From NCBI RefSeq assembly GCF_026151335.1, contig NZ_JAMQPP010000007.1: a stretch of DNA of 64,000 bases, one strand, 5' to 3'. Below are positions 43,445 to 52,096 of the stretch, in pieces (the stretch's first letter is position 1; every line of letters starts with the position of its first letter). A program made the position numbers and the translations under genes. Origin of the DNA: Leptospira_A soteropolitanensis. GTDB taxonomy: Bacteria; Spirochaetota; Leptospiria; Leptospirales; Leptospiraceae. Below the pieces are notes generated by a model that was given only the letters and a program-made list of their open reading frames with translations, ran no database searches and was not told the DNA's origin.

Positions 43445-44311
43445 ATGAATTTAAAAGCTTACCTTACACTATTTCGACCAGCAAATGTAGTAACAGCAGT
43501 AGCTGATATACTTGCTGGTATGGCTATCGTTGGATTTGTCTGGAGAGACCATTCTCCCATTTTCTTATTACTTTCCACCATAGGTTTATATGGTGGAGGT
43601 GTAGTTTTAAATGATTATTTCGATATAGAGATTGATACAAAAGAAAGACCAGAACGTCCGATTCCAAGCGGAAAGGTTAAAAAAATATCTGCTTTGGTTT
43701 TCGGTAGTTTGCTTTTAGTGGTGGGCCTAGGTTTTGCTTTTTTTTACCAAATGCAAAGTGGATGGATTGCTTTAGGTATTATTGTTCTTGTTCTAACTTA
43801 CAATCGTTTTGCGAAGCACCATTCTGTATTTGGCCCAGTTGTGATGGGAATGTGTCGCGGTGGAAATTTGATTTTAGGAATGAGTTTGGTGTCAGAAATC
43901 AAAACATTCGAAATTGCCCTTTCCTTACTTCCTATTTTTTATATCATAGCCATCACAATGGTGAGTCGAGGGGAAGTCCACGGTGGAAAAAAGCTTCCTT
44001 TGTTATTTGCTGGAGTTTTATACCTTATCGTATTTCTTTGTATTTCCATTTTGTCCTTCCAACTTGGACATTTGATGAAGAGTTCACCTTTTGTTGTTTT
44101 ACACATAACGATGGTATTTCCGCCACTACTTCGCGCTTACCGAAATCCCATTGGGCCCATGATTGGTAAGGCAGTCAAAATGGGTGTGATTACCCTCATT
44201 CTTTTGAATGCTTCTTTTGCAGCGAGTTTCGGGTTTATATCGGTAGCCATTGTGATATTTTGTTTATTACCACTTTCACTCGTTTTAGCAAAAACATTTT
44301 CTGTTACCTAA
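43445..44311 (+). CDS. eboC: EboC, UbiA-family prenyltransferase
   Basis: A 288-residue polytopic membrane protein of about 8-9 helices. LNDYFDIEIDTKERPERPIP holds the Asn-Asp-x2-Asp-x3-Asp magnesium-diphosphate site (residues 56-64) of UbiA prenyltransferases; the second aspartate-rich site is less clear. It begins directly after the eboB stop codon. It probably attaches an isoprenoid to the product of the ebo cyclase, anchoring it to the membrane; that role is inferred from family and context. Confidence 0.92.
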   Translation: MNLKAYLTLFRPANVVTAVADILAGMAIVGFVWRDHSPIFLLLSTIGLYGGGVVLNDYFDIEIDTKERPERPIPSGKVKKISALVFGSLLLVVGLGFAFFYQMQSGWIALGIIVLVLTYNRFAKHHSVFGPVVMGMCRGGNLILGMSLVSEIKTFEIALSLLPIFYIIAITMVSRGEVHGGKKLPLLFAGVLYLIVFLCISILSFQLGHLMKSSPFVVLHITMVFPPLLRAYRNPIGPMIGKAVKMGVITLILLNASFAASFGFISVAIVIFCLLPLSLVLAKTFSVT

Positions 44312-44319
44312 AAAAAATT

Positions 44320-45483
44320 ATGATAGAAAATTCGCTTTCACCTCTTTCTTCAGAATTTCAAATTACTTATAGATATACGGTTCAATTTACCAAAGGGATC
44401 TTTAAAAAAGACAATCCAGTTTTAAAAGATTTTTTTATTTCTGATTACAAATCGGATCTTGTCAAAAAAGCCCTGGTGGTGCTTGATGAAAGACTGATCC
44501 ATTATTTTCCGAATTTGGTTTCAGAAATTAAAAGTTATTTTCAAAATTTTAAAACCATTGTCCGACTAACAGGAGATATACTTCCTATCTCTGGTGGGGA
44601 AGATTGTAAAAATAACCAACAACTTTGGGAATCATTAGTGAATGCTGTTGATGCTTGTGGAGTTGATAGACATTCATATATCCTTGCCATTGGAGGAGGA
44701 GCACTTCTCGATTTGGTTGGATACGTTGCGGCAGTGTCCCACCGTGGAATTCGTTTGATTCGTATCCCGACGACTGTGCTTTCACAAAACGATTCTGGTG
44801 TAGGGGTGAAAAATAGTATCAACCACCAAGGTAAAAAAAATTTCCTCGGAACCTTTGCACCTCCGGTTGCTGTTTTTAATGATCTTCAATTTTTAGAAAC
44901 TTTGGATGATCGAGATTGGCGTTCTGGCATGGCTGAGGCCATCAAAGTGGCACTCATTAAGGATAAGGATTTTTTTCATTGGATTGAGGTGAATGCTATT
45001 GAATTACAAAATCGTAATTTAGATAAAATGGCTTATCTGATCCATCGTTGTGCTAAACTTCATATGGATCATATTGCAAGTGGAGACCCATTTGAGTTTG
45101 GATCTTCTCGTCCTTTGGATTTTGGACATTGGTCTGCGCATAAATTAGAATACCTTAGTCAGTTTTCATTAAGGCATGGTGAGGCCGTGGCGATTGGTAT
45201 GGCTCTGGATACAGTTTACTCTTATCAAAAACAATTTTTGTCGTTAGACGATTGTATACGTATTCTTTCTTTATTGAAAACACTTGGATTTTTGATCTAT
45301 CATCCGCAATTATCGGAAGGTGATAAAGGGAATTTATATTCGGGTTTAGAAGAATTTAGAGAACATCTGGGGGGGAAACTCACAATTGTATTGTTAGCTG
45401 AAATTGGAAAAACCCTTGAGGTGCATGAAATGGATTTGAAAACATTAGATGCCTCAGTAAATTTTTTAGAAAACTATATATGA
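44320..45483 (+). CDS. eboD: EboD, sugar-phosphate cyclase (dehydroquinate-synthase-like)
   Basis: A 387-residue member of the sugar-phosphate cyclase superfamily that includes AroB and 2-epi-5-epi-valiolone synthase. AIGGGALLDLVGYVAAVSHRG is the NAD site; RIPTTVLSQNDSGVGVKNSINHQGKKN the substrate loop; MAEAIKVALIKD, then LDFGHWSAHKLE and RHGEAVAIGM provide the metal-binding His and Glu. The open frame reaches TTG 44260 inside eboC, but the ATG at 44320 gives the family start. It would make a cyclitol or cyclic ketone from a sugar phosphate. eboE overlaps its end by 4 bases. Confidence 0.93.
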   Translation: MIENSLSPLSSEFQITYRYTVQFTKGIFKKDNPVLKDFFISDYKSDLVKKALVVLDERLIHYFPNLVSEIKSYFQNFKTIVRLTGDILPISGGEDCKNNQQLWESLVNAVDACGVDRHSYILAIGGGALLDLVGYVAAVSHRGIRLIRIPTTVLSQNDSGVGVKNSINHQGKKNFLGTFAPPVAVFNDLQFLETLDDRDWRSGMAEAIKVALIKDKDFFHWIEVNAIELQNRNLDKMAYLIHRCAKLHMDHIASGDPFEFGSSRPLDFGHWSAHKLEYLSQFSLRHGEAVAIGMALDTVYSYQKQFLSLDDCIRILSLLKTLGFLIYHPQLSEGDKGNLYSGLEEFREHLGGKLTIVLLAEIGKTLEVHEMDLKTLDASVNFLENYI

Positions 45484-46703
45484 GAACTAAATACGGACAT
45501 CTAACATATTGTTCTAATATTCATCCAGGGGAATCTTGGTCTGAACATTTTTTGCAACTTAAAGAGAATCTTCCACTCGTTCGTAAAAATTTATCTCCTA
45601 ATGCACCAATGGGTATTGGCCTCAGATTGGGTAATGAGGCATCCTTGGAACTTATAAAACCGAGTAACATTTATGAATTTCAAACTTGGTTAAAAAACGA
45701 AGGATTTTATGTTTTTTTAATTAACGGTTTTCCTTATGGAAATTTCCATAAAACAACCGTTAAGGAGAATGTATATAAACCCGATTGGACCACAAACGAA
45801 AGATTGGATTATACTCTTCGTTTGTTTTCCATTTTATCGCAATTATTACCGAAAGAATTAGAGGGAGGCGTTTCTACTCCACCAATTTCGTATCAGTTTT
45901 TTGACATAACAGATTTCGAAAGAAAACAAAGAGTAAGAGCTTCCACTCAAAATATAATTAAAATTCTTCATCATTTGATTCAGGTCCAAATGGATACCGG
46001 GCAAGTTTTGCATTTAGATATGGAACCTGAGCCAGATGGTATTTTAGGGAATGTAGAACTTTGGATTCAGTGGTATTTGGATGTACTTCTCCCAACGGCT
46101 CTTCCTGAAATCCAATCTAAATGGGGATTCACAAAGGAAGCTACCGAAGGAAAAGTTAAGAATCATATCCGAATTTGTCTCGATGTTTGTCATTCCGCAG
46201 TAAGTTTTGAAAAAAACAAAACTATTGTTTGGCTTTTGAAAGAAAATTTGATTCAAATTGGCAGAATTCAAATCAGTTCTGCTTTAAAAGCAAAGTTTTC
46301 CAAAGATCCTAAACCTACCTTGGATTTGCTTTCTAGTTTTGACGAACCGACATATTTGCACCAAGTAATTATTCAATCAGAAGATGGGCAATTAGTTTCT
46401 TTTTCTGATTTGCCTTATGCATTACTGAGAGGTGCTAGGCCATTTGAAGAATGGAGAATCCATTTTCATGTTCCTGTATTTTTAGATTCATTTGGAATGT
46501 TATCTTCAACCCAAAGTGAATTGATTGAAATATTGAATTTACAAAAAGATTTTTTTTTAACCAATTCTTTGGAAGTGGAAACATATACATGGGGAGTACT
46601 GCCAAAAGAATTACAGACTCCGATAGTAACATCTATTATCCGTGAATTACAATGGGTGAAATCAATTTTAGAAAGTGAAACAAATCTGAAGGTTGTCGAA
46701 TGA
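45480..46703 (+). CDS. eboE: EboE, xylose-isomerase-like TIM barrel protein
   Basis: A 407-residue protein of the AP-endonuclease-2/xylose-isomerase barrel group. HLTYCSNIHPGESWSEHF is its conserved start; VLHLDMEPEPDGILGN and RICLDVCHSAVSFE carry acidic residues and His expected at the metal centre. It overlaps eboD and eboF by 4 bases each, so all are translated together. An isomerase or epimerase acting on the ebo intermediate is likely; no activity is proven. Confidence 0.9.
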   Translation: MRTKYGHLTYCSNIHPGESWSEHFLQLKENLPLVRKNLSPNAPMGIGLRLGNEASLELIKPSNIYEFQTWLKNEGFYVFLINGFPYGNFHKTTVKENVYKPDWTTNERLDYTLRLFSILSQLLPKELEGGVSTPPISYQFFDITDFERKQRVRASTQNIIKILHHLIQVQMDTGQVLHLDMEPEPDGILGNVELWIQWYLDVLLPTALPEIQSKWGFTKEATEGKVKNHIRICLDVCHSAVSFEKNKTIVWLLKENLIQIGRIQISSALKAKFSKDPKPTLDLLSSFDEPTYLHQVIIQSEDGQLVSFSDLPYALLRGARPFEEWRIHFHVPVFLDSFGMLSSTQSELIEILNLQKDFFLTNSLEVETYTWGVLPKELQTPIVTSIIRELQWVKSILESETNLKVVE

Positions 46704-48097
46704 AAAAAACAAAAACAATTTCATTTCAAAAAACAGTAGTGATAGATGTTGTAGGACTTAGTTCTTATTTGGTTTGTGAGTTCACACCTTTTTTAAAACA
46801 GTTTTTGGAAAAAAGAAATACCTTATTGATTAAACCTATGATTCCTTCTGTGACTACCAGTGTGCAATCCACTTATCTTACTGGAAAATGGCCGAACCAA
46901 CATGGAATTGTCGGTAATGGTTGGTATGATCATAAAGACTCTGAAATTAAATTTTGGAAACAATCCAATCATCTTGTAGAGAGTGAAAAAATTTGGGAAA
47001 GGGCTAAGAAGGTAGATCCAAACTTTACTTGTTCCAAAATGTTTTGGTGGTACAATATGTACGCAAGTGCTGATTATTCGGTGACACCAAGGCCACAGTA
47101 TCATGCAGACGGGGTAAAAGCACCTGATTGTTATTCTAATCCTCCTGAACTACGAGATGAATTACAAAAAGAACTTGGCCAGTTTCCTCTTTTTCATTTC
47201 TGGGGACCAAATGCCAATATAAAATCTACACAATGGATTGCAGATGCAACAATATTGGTTGATAAAAAATATAATCCTACACTCACATTGGTTTACCTTC
47301 CGCATTTGGATTATTGTTTGCAAAAATCGGGACCCGATCTTCCAAAGATTCGAAAAGAACTTTTGGAAATTGATACTGTCCTTAAACAATTAATCGAATA
47401 TTACGAAAGACGAAATACAAAAATCATTTTGCTTTCTGAATATGGAATTACTCCTGTGCATCGCCCCATTCACATCAATCGAATTCTAAGGGAAAATGGT
47501 TTTCTTTCGGTTCGGAAGGAGCGGTGGTATGAACTTTTAGATCCTGGTGCATCTAAGGCTTTTGCAGTAGCGGATCACCAAATCTGTCATATCTACTGTA
47601 AAGACCCCGAAATCCAATTGCAAGTTGAAAGGATTTTAAAAACCATTCCAGGTATTTCCTTCGTTTTAGATAAAAAATCGCAAAAGAAATACAATATAAA
47701 TCACGTTCGTTCTGGGGATCTTGTTTTGGTAGCAGATTCTGATTCATGGTTTACTTACTATCACTGGTTAGATGATAAAAATGCGCCAGATTATGCTCGT
47801 TTGGTGGATATTCATAAAAAACCTGGATATGATCCATGTGAGCTGTTTTTAGATCCCGAAAAGCCAGCAGTTAAAATGCGAGTAGGGCTAAAAATATTAC
47901 AAAAAAAACTAGGTTTTCGCTACCTTATGGATGTAATTCCTTTGGATGCAAATTTGGTAAAAGGTTCCCACGGGGCAAATCATGAGAAAAAGGAATTTTA
48001 CGCATTATTTTCCTCGGACAAACCTTATCCCGGAAAAGAAATTTCTGCTAATAAAGTGTACGATTTGATTTGGGAGCAGATCACATCAAAGATTTAA
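46700..48097 (+). CDS. eboF: EboF, type I phosphodiesterase/pyrophosphatase
   Basis: A 465-residue member of the alkaline-phosphatase superfamily, related to nucleotide pyrophosphatases. IPSVTTSVQSTYLTGKWPNQHG holds the catalytic Thr and the Thr-Gly-x(3)-Pro motif; LTLVYLPHLDYCLQKSGP and LLSEYGITPV give metal-binding Asp, His and Tyr/Glu; SHGANHEK is the last His motif. It has no signal peptide, so it works in the cytosol. It closes the operon and probably removes a phosphate or nucleotide group from the product. Confidence 0.92.
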   Translation: MKKTKTISFQKTVVIDVVGLSSYLVCEFTPFLKQFLEKRNTLLIKPMIPSVTTSVQSTYLTGKWPNQHGIVGNGWYDHKDSEIKFWKQSNHLVESEKIWERAKKVDPNFTCSKMFWWYNMYASADYSVTPRPQYHADGVKAPDCYSNPPELRDELQKELGQFPLFHFWGPNANIKSTQWIADATILVDKKYNPTLTLVYLPHLDYCLQKSGPDLPKIRKELLEIDTVLKQLIEYYERRNTKIILLSEYGITPVHRPIHINRILRENGFLSVRKERWYELLDPGASKAFAVADHQICHIYCKDPEIQLQVERILKTIPGISFVLDKKSQKKYNINHVRSGDLVLVADSDSWFTYYHWLDDKNAPDYARLVDIHKKPGYDPCELFLDPEKPAVKMRVGLKILQKKLGFRYLMDVIPLDANLVKGSHGANHEKKEFYALFSSDKPYPGKEISANKVYDLIWEQITSKI

Positions 48098-48138
48098 GTG
48101 TTTGACTGGTTACCTTCTAAACAAATATTTTTGATTCA

Positions 48139-49347
48139 GTGTCTGCAGAAGAAATCAAAGTTGTTAATTATTCGAAAGGTGCTGCCATCGTTGTGCAGAA
48201 TTCCGTCAATACAGGAAATTTTTTTATTGTAAGATCAGGCCGGGTTTCGGTCGATTCGGAGCATATTGTCGTTGACCATGAGCTTTCTTTTTACGAAGCA
48301 GGGGATAGTTTCGGTCTAGTTTCTGCCCTCACCGAACATCGATTTTTGGTGACTTTGTTTGCCGATACTGATGTGGAGTTAGTTCAAATTCCCATCCGAC
48401 TTTTGGGTTCTTATTTAAAAGAGAGAAAGGAACTTGCAATGAAGATATTAGGTCTTTATTCTAGGGAGCTTCGAACCTTACAAAAACACCTATCTAAGGC
48501 CAACAAACCCGCAGACCGCGAATACCACCCAGAACGTTTGGTCTTAAACGCAAGAACTTATCTAACTTGGCAAAAACCAAACTTAGCCGCTTACTCTTTA
48601 CAAGCGTTTCTAAAATGGTCCAGGGAAAACAATTCTACGGCTAATGTGGCAGAGGCTACGGATTTACTTAGGTCCATTGGATCCAATTACAAACCTTTTG
48701 TCTGGGATAGTATGCAGGCCTCCTTGGACGCTGGAGAAATTCTTTTTGTAGAAAGTGAAAAGAACAACGAAATCTACGTTGTGTTAGAGGGGAATGTCAA
48801 ACTATTCGGGATCGTTCGCGGCTTTGAATATGTAATCGATGTTTTAGGTCCGGGAGAAATTTTCGGAGAGATGTCTCTTATTGACAATGCTCCGCGTATG
48901 GCCTCGGCCATCACCGAAACCAAAAGTAAAATCCTTCGTGTCACCTCTGAAAGTTTATTTGAGTCGGTGGGTCCTTCCTTGTTACAAAAAATATTTGAAA
49001 GTATTGCACGACGGATTTGGTTTTCCCACCAACGTTTGGTAATCCTTCGATTGAAGACTCCGGTCATCCGGCTTTATGCTTATTTATATAATTCGATCCG
49101 GGACCAAGACATTCGTTTGGGTCGAAACCTGGATGAAAGTTTAGCCAACCCACATACGATTTATATCCAAATGGAAGAACTTTGTAATATGTGTGGAATC
49201 ATTAAAGTAAAACAGGAGACCATCCAGGAATTCCTAAGTGACACAAACCTGGTCATTGAACCGAATCGAATTACGATCAAAAGTAGGAAGCGATTGGAAG
49301 AGAAGCTCGGACATTATAAATCAAAAGAAGGGCGAATCGTTGCCTGA
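48139..49347 (+). CDS. Double cyclic-nucleotide-binding protein
   Basis: A 402-residue protein with two cNMP-binding folds: residues about 5-115 (FFIVRSGRVSV, YEAGDSFGLVSALTE) and about 205-320 (IYVVLEGNVKLFG, LGPGEIFGEMSLIDNAPRMASAI), the latter with the phosphate-binding Gly-Glu-x-Ser-Leu..Arg loop intact. The C-terminal part (TIYIQMEELCNMCGIIKVKQETI) looks like a degenerate Crp-type helix-turn-helix with a Cys pair. GTG start; no strong ribosome site. It lies 41 bases after eboF and could sense cAMP or cGMP as a regulator; no target is known. Confidence 0.85.
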   Translation: MSAEEIKVVNYSKGAAIVVQNSVNTGNFFIVRSGRVSVDSEHIVVDHELSFYEAGDSFGLVSALTEHRFLVTLFADTDVELVQIPIRLLGSYLKERKELAMKILGLYSRELRTLQKHLSKANKPADREYHPERLVLNARTYLTWQKPNLAAYSLQAFLKWSRENNSTANVAEATDLLRSIGSNYKPFVWDSMQASLDAGEILFVESEKNNEIYVVLEGNVKLFGIVRGFEYVIDVLGPGEIFGEMSLIDNAPRMASAITETKSKILRVTSESLFESVGPSLLQKIFESIARRIWFSHQRLVILRLKTPVIRLYAYLYNSIRDQDIRLGRNLDESLANPHTIYIQMEELCNMCGIIKVKQETIQEFLSDTNLVIEPNRITIKSRKRLEEKLGHYKSKEGRIVA

Positions 49348-49480
49348 CCAACTGGTAAAAATACCTTCCTAAATTTGACTGGGATCTCAAACCCGGGGGA
49401 GCCCAAAAGAAAAGGAGGTCATTTTTCGGTCCGATCAAAATTTGTAATGATTTTTTTTAACATTGTGCTTAAGTTCGGTG

Positions 49481-49864
49481 ATGAAAAAATTTCTCGTGTA
49501 TTCTCTCGGGGCTTTCTACATAATCGCTGGAGCCAACCATTTTTTTTCTCCAGAATTTTATCTAGAAATGATGCCAGACTATCTGCCATTTCACGAACTT
49601 TTGAATGTGACGAGTGGGCTCGCTGAAATTACCTTAGGTTCCTTGGTTCTCTACGAAAGAATGCGGAAGATGGCAAGTTATGGAATCATCCTCCTTTTAC
49701 TCGCCATCTATCCTGCGAATATAAACATGTTGTTAACAGCCTTAGACGGTAAAGATTATGGAGTTCCCATTTGGGCTTTATATGCCAGGTTACCCTTCCA
49801 ATTTTTATTCATTTATTGGGCTTGGTTGGTTAGAAACTTCAAATGGACAGACGAAATAACCTAA
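49481..49864 (+). CDS. DoxX-like membrane protein
   Basis: A 127-residue protein with four membrane helices. FYIIAGANHFFSPEFYLEMMP starts it and LLLAIYPANINMLL and YARLPFQFLFIYWAWL follow, as in the DoxX/DUF417-like family of small quinone-associated membrane proteins. The frame is open to 49463, but MKKFLVYSLGAFY at 49481 is the natural start. The function is unknown. A strong AAGGAGGT sequence lies about 70 bases upstream with no start codon at a useful distance. Confidence 0.8.
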   Translation: MKKFLVYSLGAFYIIAGANHFFSPEFYLEMMPDYLPFHELLNVTSGLAEITLGSLVLYERMRKMASYGIILLLLAIYPANINMLLTALDGKDYGVPIWALYARLPFQFLFIYWAWLVRNFKWTDEIT

Positions 49865-50001
49865 CCCCTGTGAGTTAGGAAGTAAACGTTTCTTCATTTA
49901 CAATTTTTTTGCTTTAGGTAGTGTGAACTTTGAGACTTATGTAAGTTCATCATCGAAGAATTTAGATTATGAATAAAATAACATATTCGTTTTTATAAAG
50001 A

Positions 50002-50316
50002 ATGACCAAAGATCCTAAAAGAACATCACAAGAAATGATTAAAAAAGGAGGCCAATGGACCTTTCTATCAAACCATGCTCATGTTTTGATTTGTCTAAGC
50101 AAAGATCCTGATATGAGATTAAAAGATGTGGCTTTGTTAGTTGGTATTACAGAGAGAGCCGTTCAAGCTATTGTCAAAGATTTGGTTGATGCTTGCATCT
50201 TAGAGAAAAGTAAAGATGGTCGACGAAACCAATACATCATTCAAACAGAAGAAAAGTTGCGCCATCCATTGGAAGCAAATCATTCCATTTCAGAACTATT
50301 ACGTTTGGGTAAATAA
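50002..50316 (+). CDS. Small winged-helix DNA-binding protein
   Basis: A 104-residue protein that is nearly all one winged helix: HAHVLICLSKDPDMRLKDVAL, recognition helix VGITERAVQAIVKDLVDACIL, and wing KSKDGRRNQYIIQ. It resembles MarR/ArsR-like single-domain regulators. There is no sensor domain or metal motif. The gene is alone, with a hairpin terminator shared with the convergent reductase gene. Its target is unknown. Confidence 0.85.
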   Translation: MTKDPKRTSQEMIKKGGQWTFLSNHAHVLICLSKDPDMRLKDVALLVGITERAVQAIVKDLVDACILEKSKDGRRNQYIIQTEEKLRHPLEANHSISELLRLGK

Positions 50317-50329
50317 ACTAAAATTCTTA

Positions 50330-50347
50330 CCCAGTAGTATTACTGGG
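50330..50347. terminator. Convergent hairpin terminator
   Basis: CCCAGTA-GTAT-TACTGGG is a perfect 7-bp stem with a 4-base loop. It overlaps the end of the reductase gene and lies 14 bases after the winged-helix gene. The T-run is weak on both sides. Confidence 0.6.
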
Positions 50348-51317
50348 CTAATTCCAATTCTTTAATTTTTCGAACAATCCATTCGTTTCTAGATACAGAA
50401 ATTCCCAACTCTTTCGCTTTATCGACAACTTCGCCATTGATAAAATCAATTTCTGTTTTCCGATGTGCATCCAAATCTTGAACCATTGAAGTTCGAATCT
50501 TAAAGTATTTTAGGCCAAGCAAGATAAGGATCAAATGACAAATCCATCGAGGTAGGGAACCTGGACCACCACCTAATTTTTGTATGGAAACAGATCCTGG
50601 GACTACTCGTTCCTTGATTTCCAACCGGTTCATGACAAGTTTAATTTCTGTGAGAGTTTCTAAGGCTTCTATCCTTGATTGTCGATTGAGAAATAGTCCA
50701 CCTAAACTTAATTGTTTTGCAGCTGCAAGTCCATTGATGATGGAATTAATTGCTAGTTTATGCCAACGGTATCCGCTAAGTTCATCGGTCAATATTACGG
50801 GAATGAAAGGAGTAAGAATTTTTTTCCAAAAAGAATCAGGTTCGGATCCTTGCGCCTCGCCAAGAATCAAACTACCTATATTGGACTGGAAATAAGTATG
50901 TTTGGATAAGGTTTGGGTATTCCAACCCACAACTCCACCGATGATTTTACTTTCGTAGGATTGGAATTGTAGTTCAGGAATTCCGTTTTGAATCAAAATC
51001 CATTTCCCGTTTGATTTCAGTAATGATTTTGTTTCATCCAAATATTCCGAAAGATTTTGATTTTTACAACCAATGAGAATATAATCAAACTTATCCTGGT
51101 CACATTTGGTCATTGTTAGGTGATTGTTTAGTTCAATCCTAACGACTTTTCCATTGGGGCCTTGGAAACTAATGGGATTTTCCGTTAGAGATTGAAATCT
51201 AGTTTGGTTACGACAAAGGATCTTAAAAGGAATCTGATTTTGGTAAAGAGCATAAATGATAGTGACTGTAACAGAACCGATCCCACAAATAGCTATGGAA
51301 GGATAAGTGGTTCGCAT
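50340..51317 (-). CDS. Ketopantoate reductase-like protein (ApbA/PanE family)
   Basis: A 325-residue reductase. IAICGIGSVTVTIIYALYQN is the N-terminal NADP loop; YILIGCKNQNLSEYL and GGVVGWNTQTL are family segments; WHKLAINSIINGLAAAKQLSLG contains the catalytic Lys and Asn; AHRKTEIDFINGEVVDKA is the classical PanE C-terminal block. It would reduce 2-dehydropantoate to pantoate in coenzyme A synthesis, or a related 2-keto acid, since ApbA paralogues vary. It starts 14 bases after the PerR-like gene and so is likely in its operon. Confidence 0.87.
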   Translation of the reverse strand: MRTTYPSIAICGIGSVTVTIIYALYQNQIPFKILCRNQTRFQSLTENPISFQGPNGKVVRIELNNHLTMTKCDQDKFDYILIGCKNQNLSEYLDETKSLLKSNGKWILIQNGIPELQFQSYESKIIGGVVGWNTQTLSKHTYFQSNIGSLILGEAQGSEPDSFWKKILTPFIPVILTDELSGYRWHKLAINSIINGLAAAKQLSLGGLFLNRQSRIEALETLTEIKLVMNRLEIKERVVPGSVSIQKLGGGPGSLPRWICHLILILLGLKYFKIRTSMVQDLDAHRKTEIDFINGEVVDKAKELGISVSRNEWIVRKIKELELAQ

Positions 51318-51331
51318 TTTAACGAAGGATT

Positions 51332-51760
51332 TTATTTCCCTCGGAGGGTGATGACAAGCTTAGCAGATTCTAGTTTTTTTCCCGTTTTATGGAAATAACT
51401 TTCTGTCAGTTCTTCTAACACTTTAGATTCCAGTTCTTCATTCATTTCCACATCAGTAATCTCACCGGTTTCTTCATTCAGAGCATGGTGGTGTGGACCG
51501 ATATTTGAGTCAAAATGGGTGACCCCACTTTTTAATTCCAAAGTACCGAGCATTCCCTTTTCTGCAAAGAGTTTGAGGTTATTAAAAATAGTGGCTCTAG
51601 ATGCGTGTGGGAAGTGGGAATTGACCAAATGAAACACTTCTTCAGCAAAGAGGTGTTGGTGGCGCTCCAAAAGTAAGTGGGCCATTTCCAATCTTTGTGA
51701 AGTCGGTCGAATCCCGTGGGATTCGAGGAGTTCCTTGGTTTTTTGGTAACTTAGATCCAT
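51332..51760 (-). CDS. perR: PerR-type peroxide-sensing Fur-family repressor
   Basis: A 142-residue Fur-family repressor. The regulatory-metal ligands His36, Asp84, His90, His92 and Asp103 match Bacillus subtilis PerR (37, 85, 91, 93, 104) with a one-residue shift; Asp84, rather than Glu, is the PerR hallmark. The recognition helix is SRATIFNNLKLF. The two CxxC pairs for the structural zinc are absent (PHHHALNEETGE), which I recall as a trait of Leptospira PerR. Two boxes like those of katG lie upstream, so it probably controls itself and katG. Confidence 0.92.
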   Translation of the reverse strand: MDLSYQKTKELLESHGIRPTSQRLEMAHLLLERHQHLFAEEVFHLVNSHFPHASRATIFNNLKLFAEKGMLGTLELKSGVTHFDSNIGPHHHALNEETGEITDVEMNEELESKVLEELTESYFHKTGKKLESAKLVITLRGK

Positions 51761-52092
51761 TTCAGTTTCACCTTCTGCGTTTGCTCTTTTTTGTCAATAA
51801 TTAGACTCAATCTAAAATATCATTTGCTTGGAATTGATCTCAAATTTGATTTAGTCTAAATTCTCAAAACCTCTCTATGGGTTCCCGAAATCCAAAAGAG
51901 GTAGTTGGATAGAGGCTCAATGGAAAATCTTCTTAAGGAAACTGAGTCATCGTGTTTGTCTCAGTTTAAAAAATTCTTGCAGTTCTTCTAAATTTTAATT
52001 CAATCCTTCCGGTGTTCCCCGGGAGAATCTATGAAACCTCTACATTTCTTTTTTCTTCAAGAGTGGAGTTTTAGTTTTCCCAGGACAAAACA
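51761..52092. other. Divergent region with PerR boxes, leader ORFs and hairpin
   Basis: About 330 bases. Apart from the PerR-like boxes it has a hairpin (AAACTGAG and CTCAGTTT, 51939-51967) and two short frames on the + strand. One is at 51920-51991 (23 codons, GAGG before its ATG). The other is at 52031-52096 (21 codons plus stop, GGGAGA before its ATG), ending in an ATGA overlap with the next gene. Whether either peptide is made is unknown. Confidence 0.4.
51801..51862. promoter_or_regulatory. PerR-like boxes upstream of perR
   Basis: TTAGA-CTCAA-TCTAA (51801-51815) is a perfect 5-5-5 dyad. GATTTAGTCTAAATT at 51848-51862 is identical over 15 bases to the box before katG and extends to the left as TTTGA-TTTAG-TCTAAA. 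They lie 41 to 102 bases before the perR start codon, also upstream of the divergent SpoIIE gene. Confidence 0.7.
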
Positions 52093-52096
52093 ATGA
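52031..52096 (+). CDS. Possible 21-residue leader peptide
   Basis: A short frame MKPLHFFFLQEWSFSFPRTK-Q with a GGGAGA site 4 bases before its ATG. Its stop codon overlaps the start codon of the SpoIIE phosphatase gene as ATGA, which would couple translation of the two. The composition (many Phe) is odd. The downstream gene also has its own AGGA, so coupling is not required. Evidence is weak. Confidence 0.25.
   Translation: MKPLHFFFLQEWSFSFPRTKQ

Noticed and set aside
49375..49626. 83-codon frame before the DoxX-like gene, with a strong AAGGAGGT inside
   Set aside because: It overlaps the DoxX-like gene in another frame; the AGGAGG has no start codon at a workable distance.
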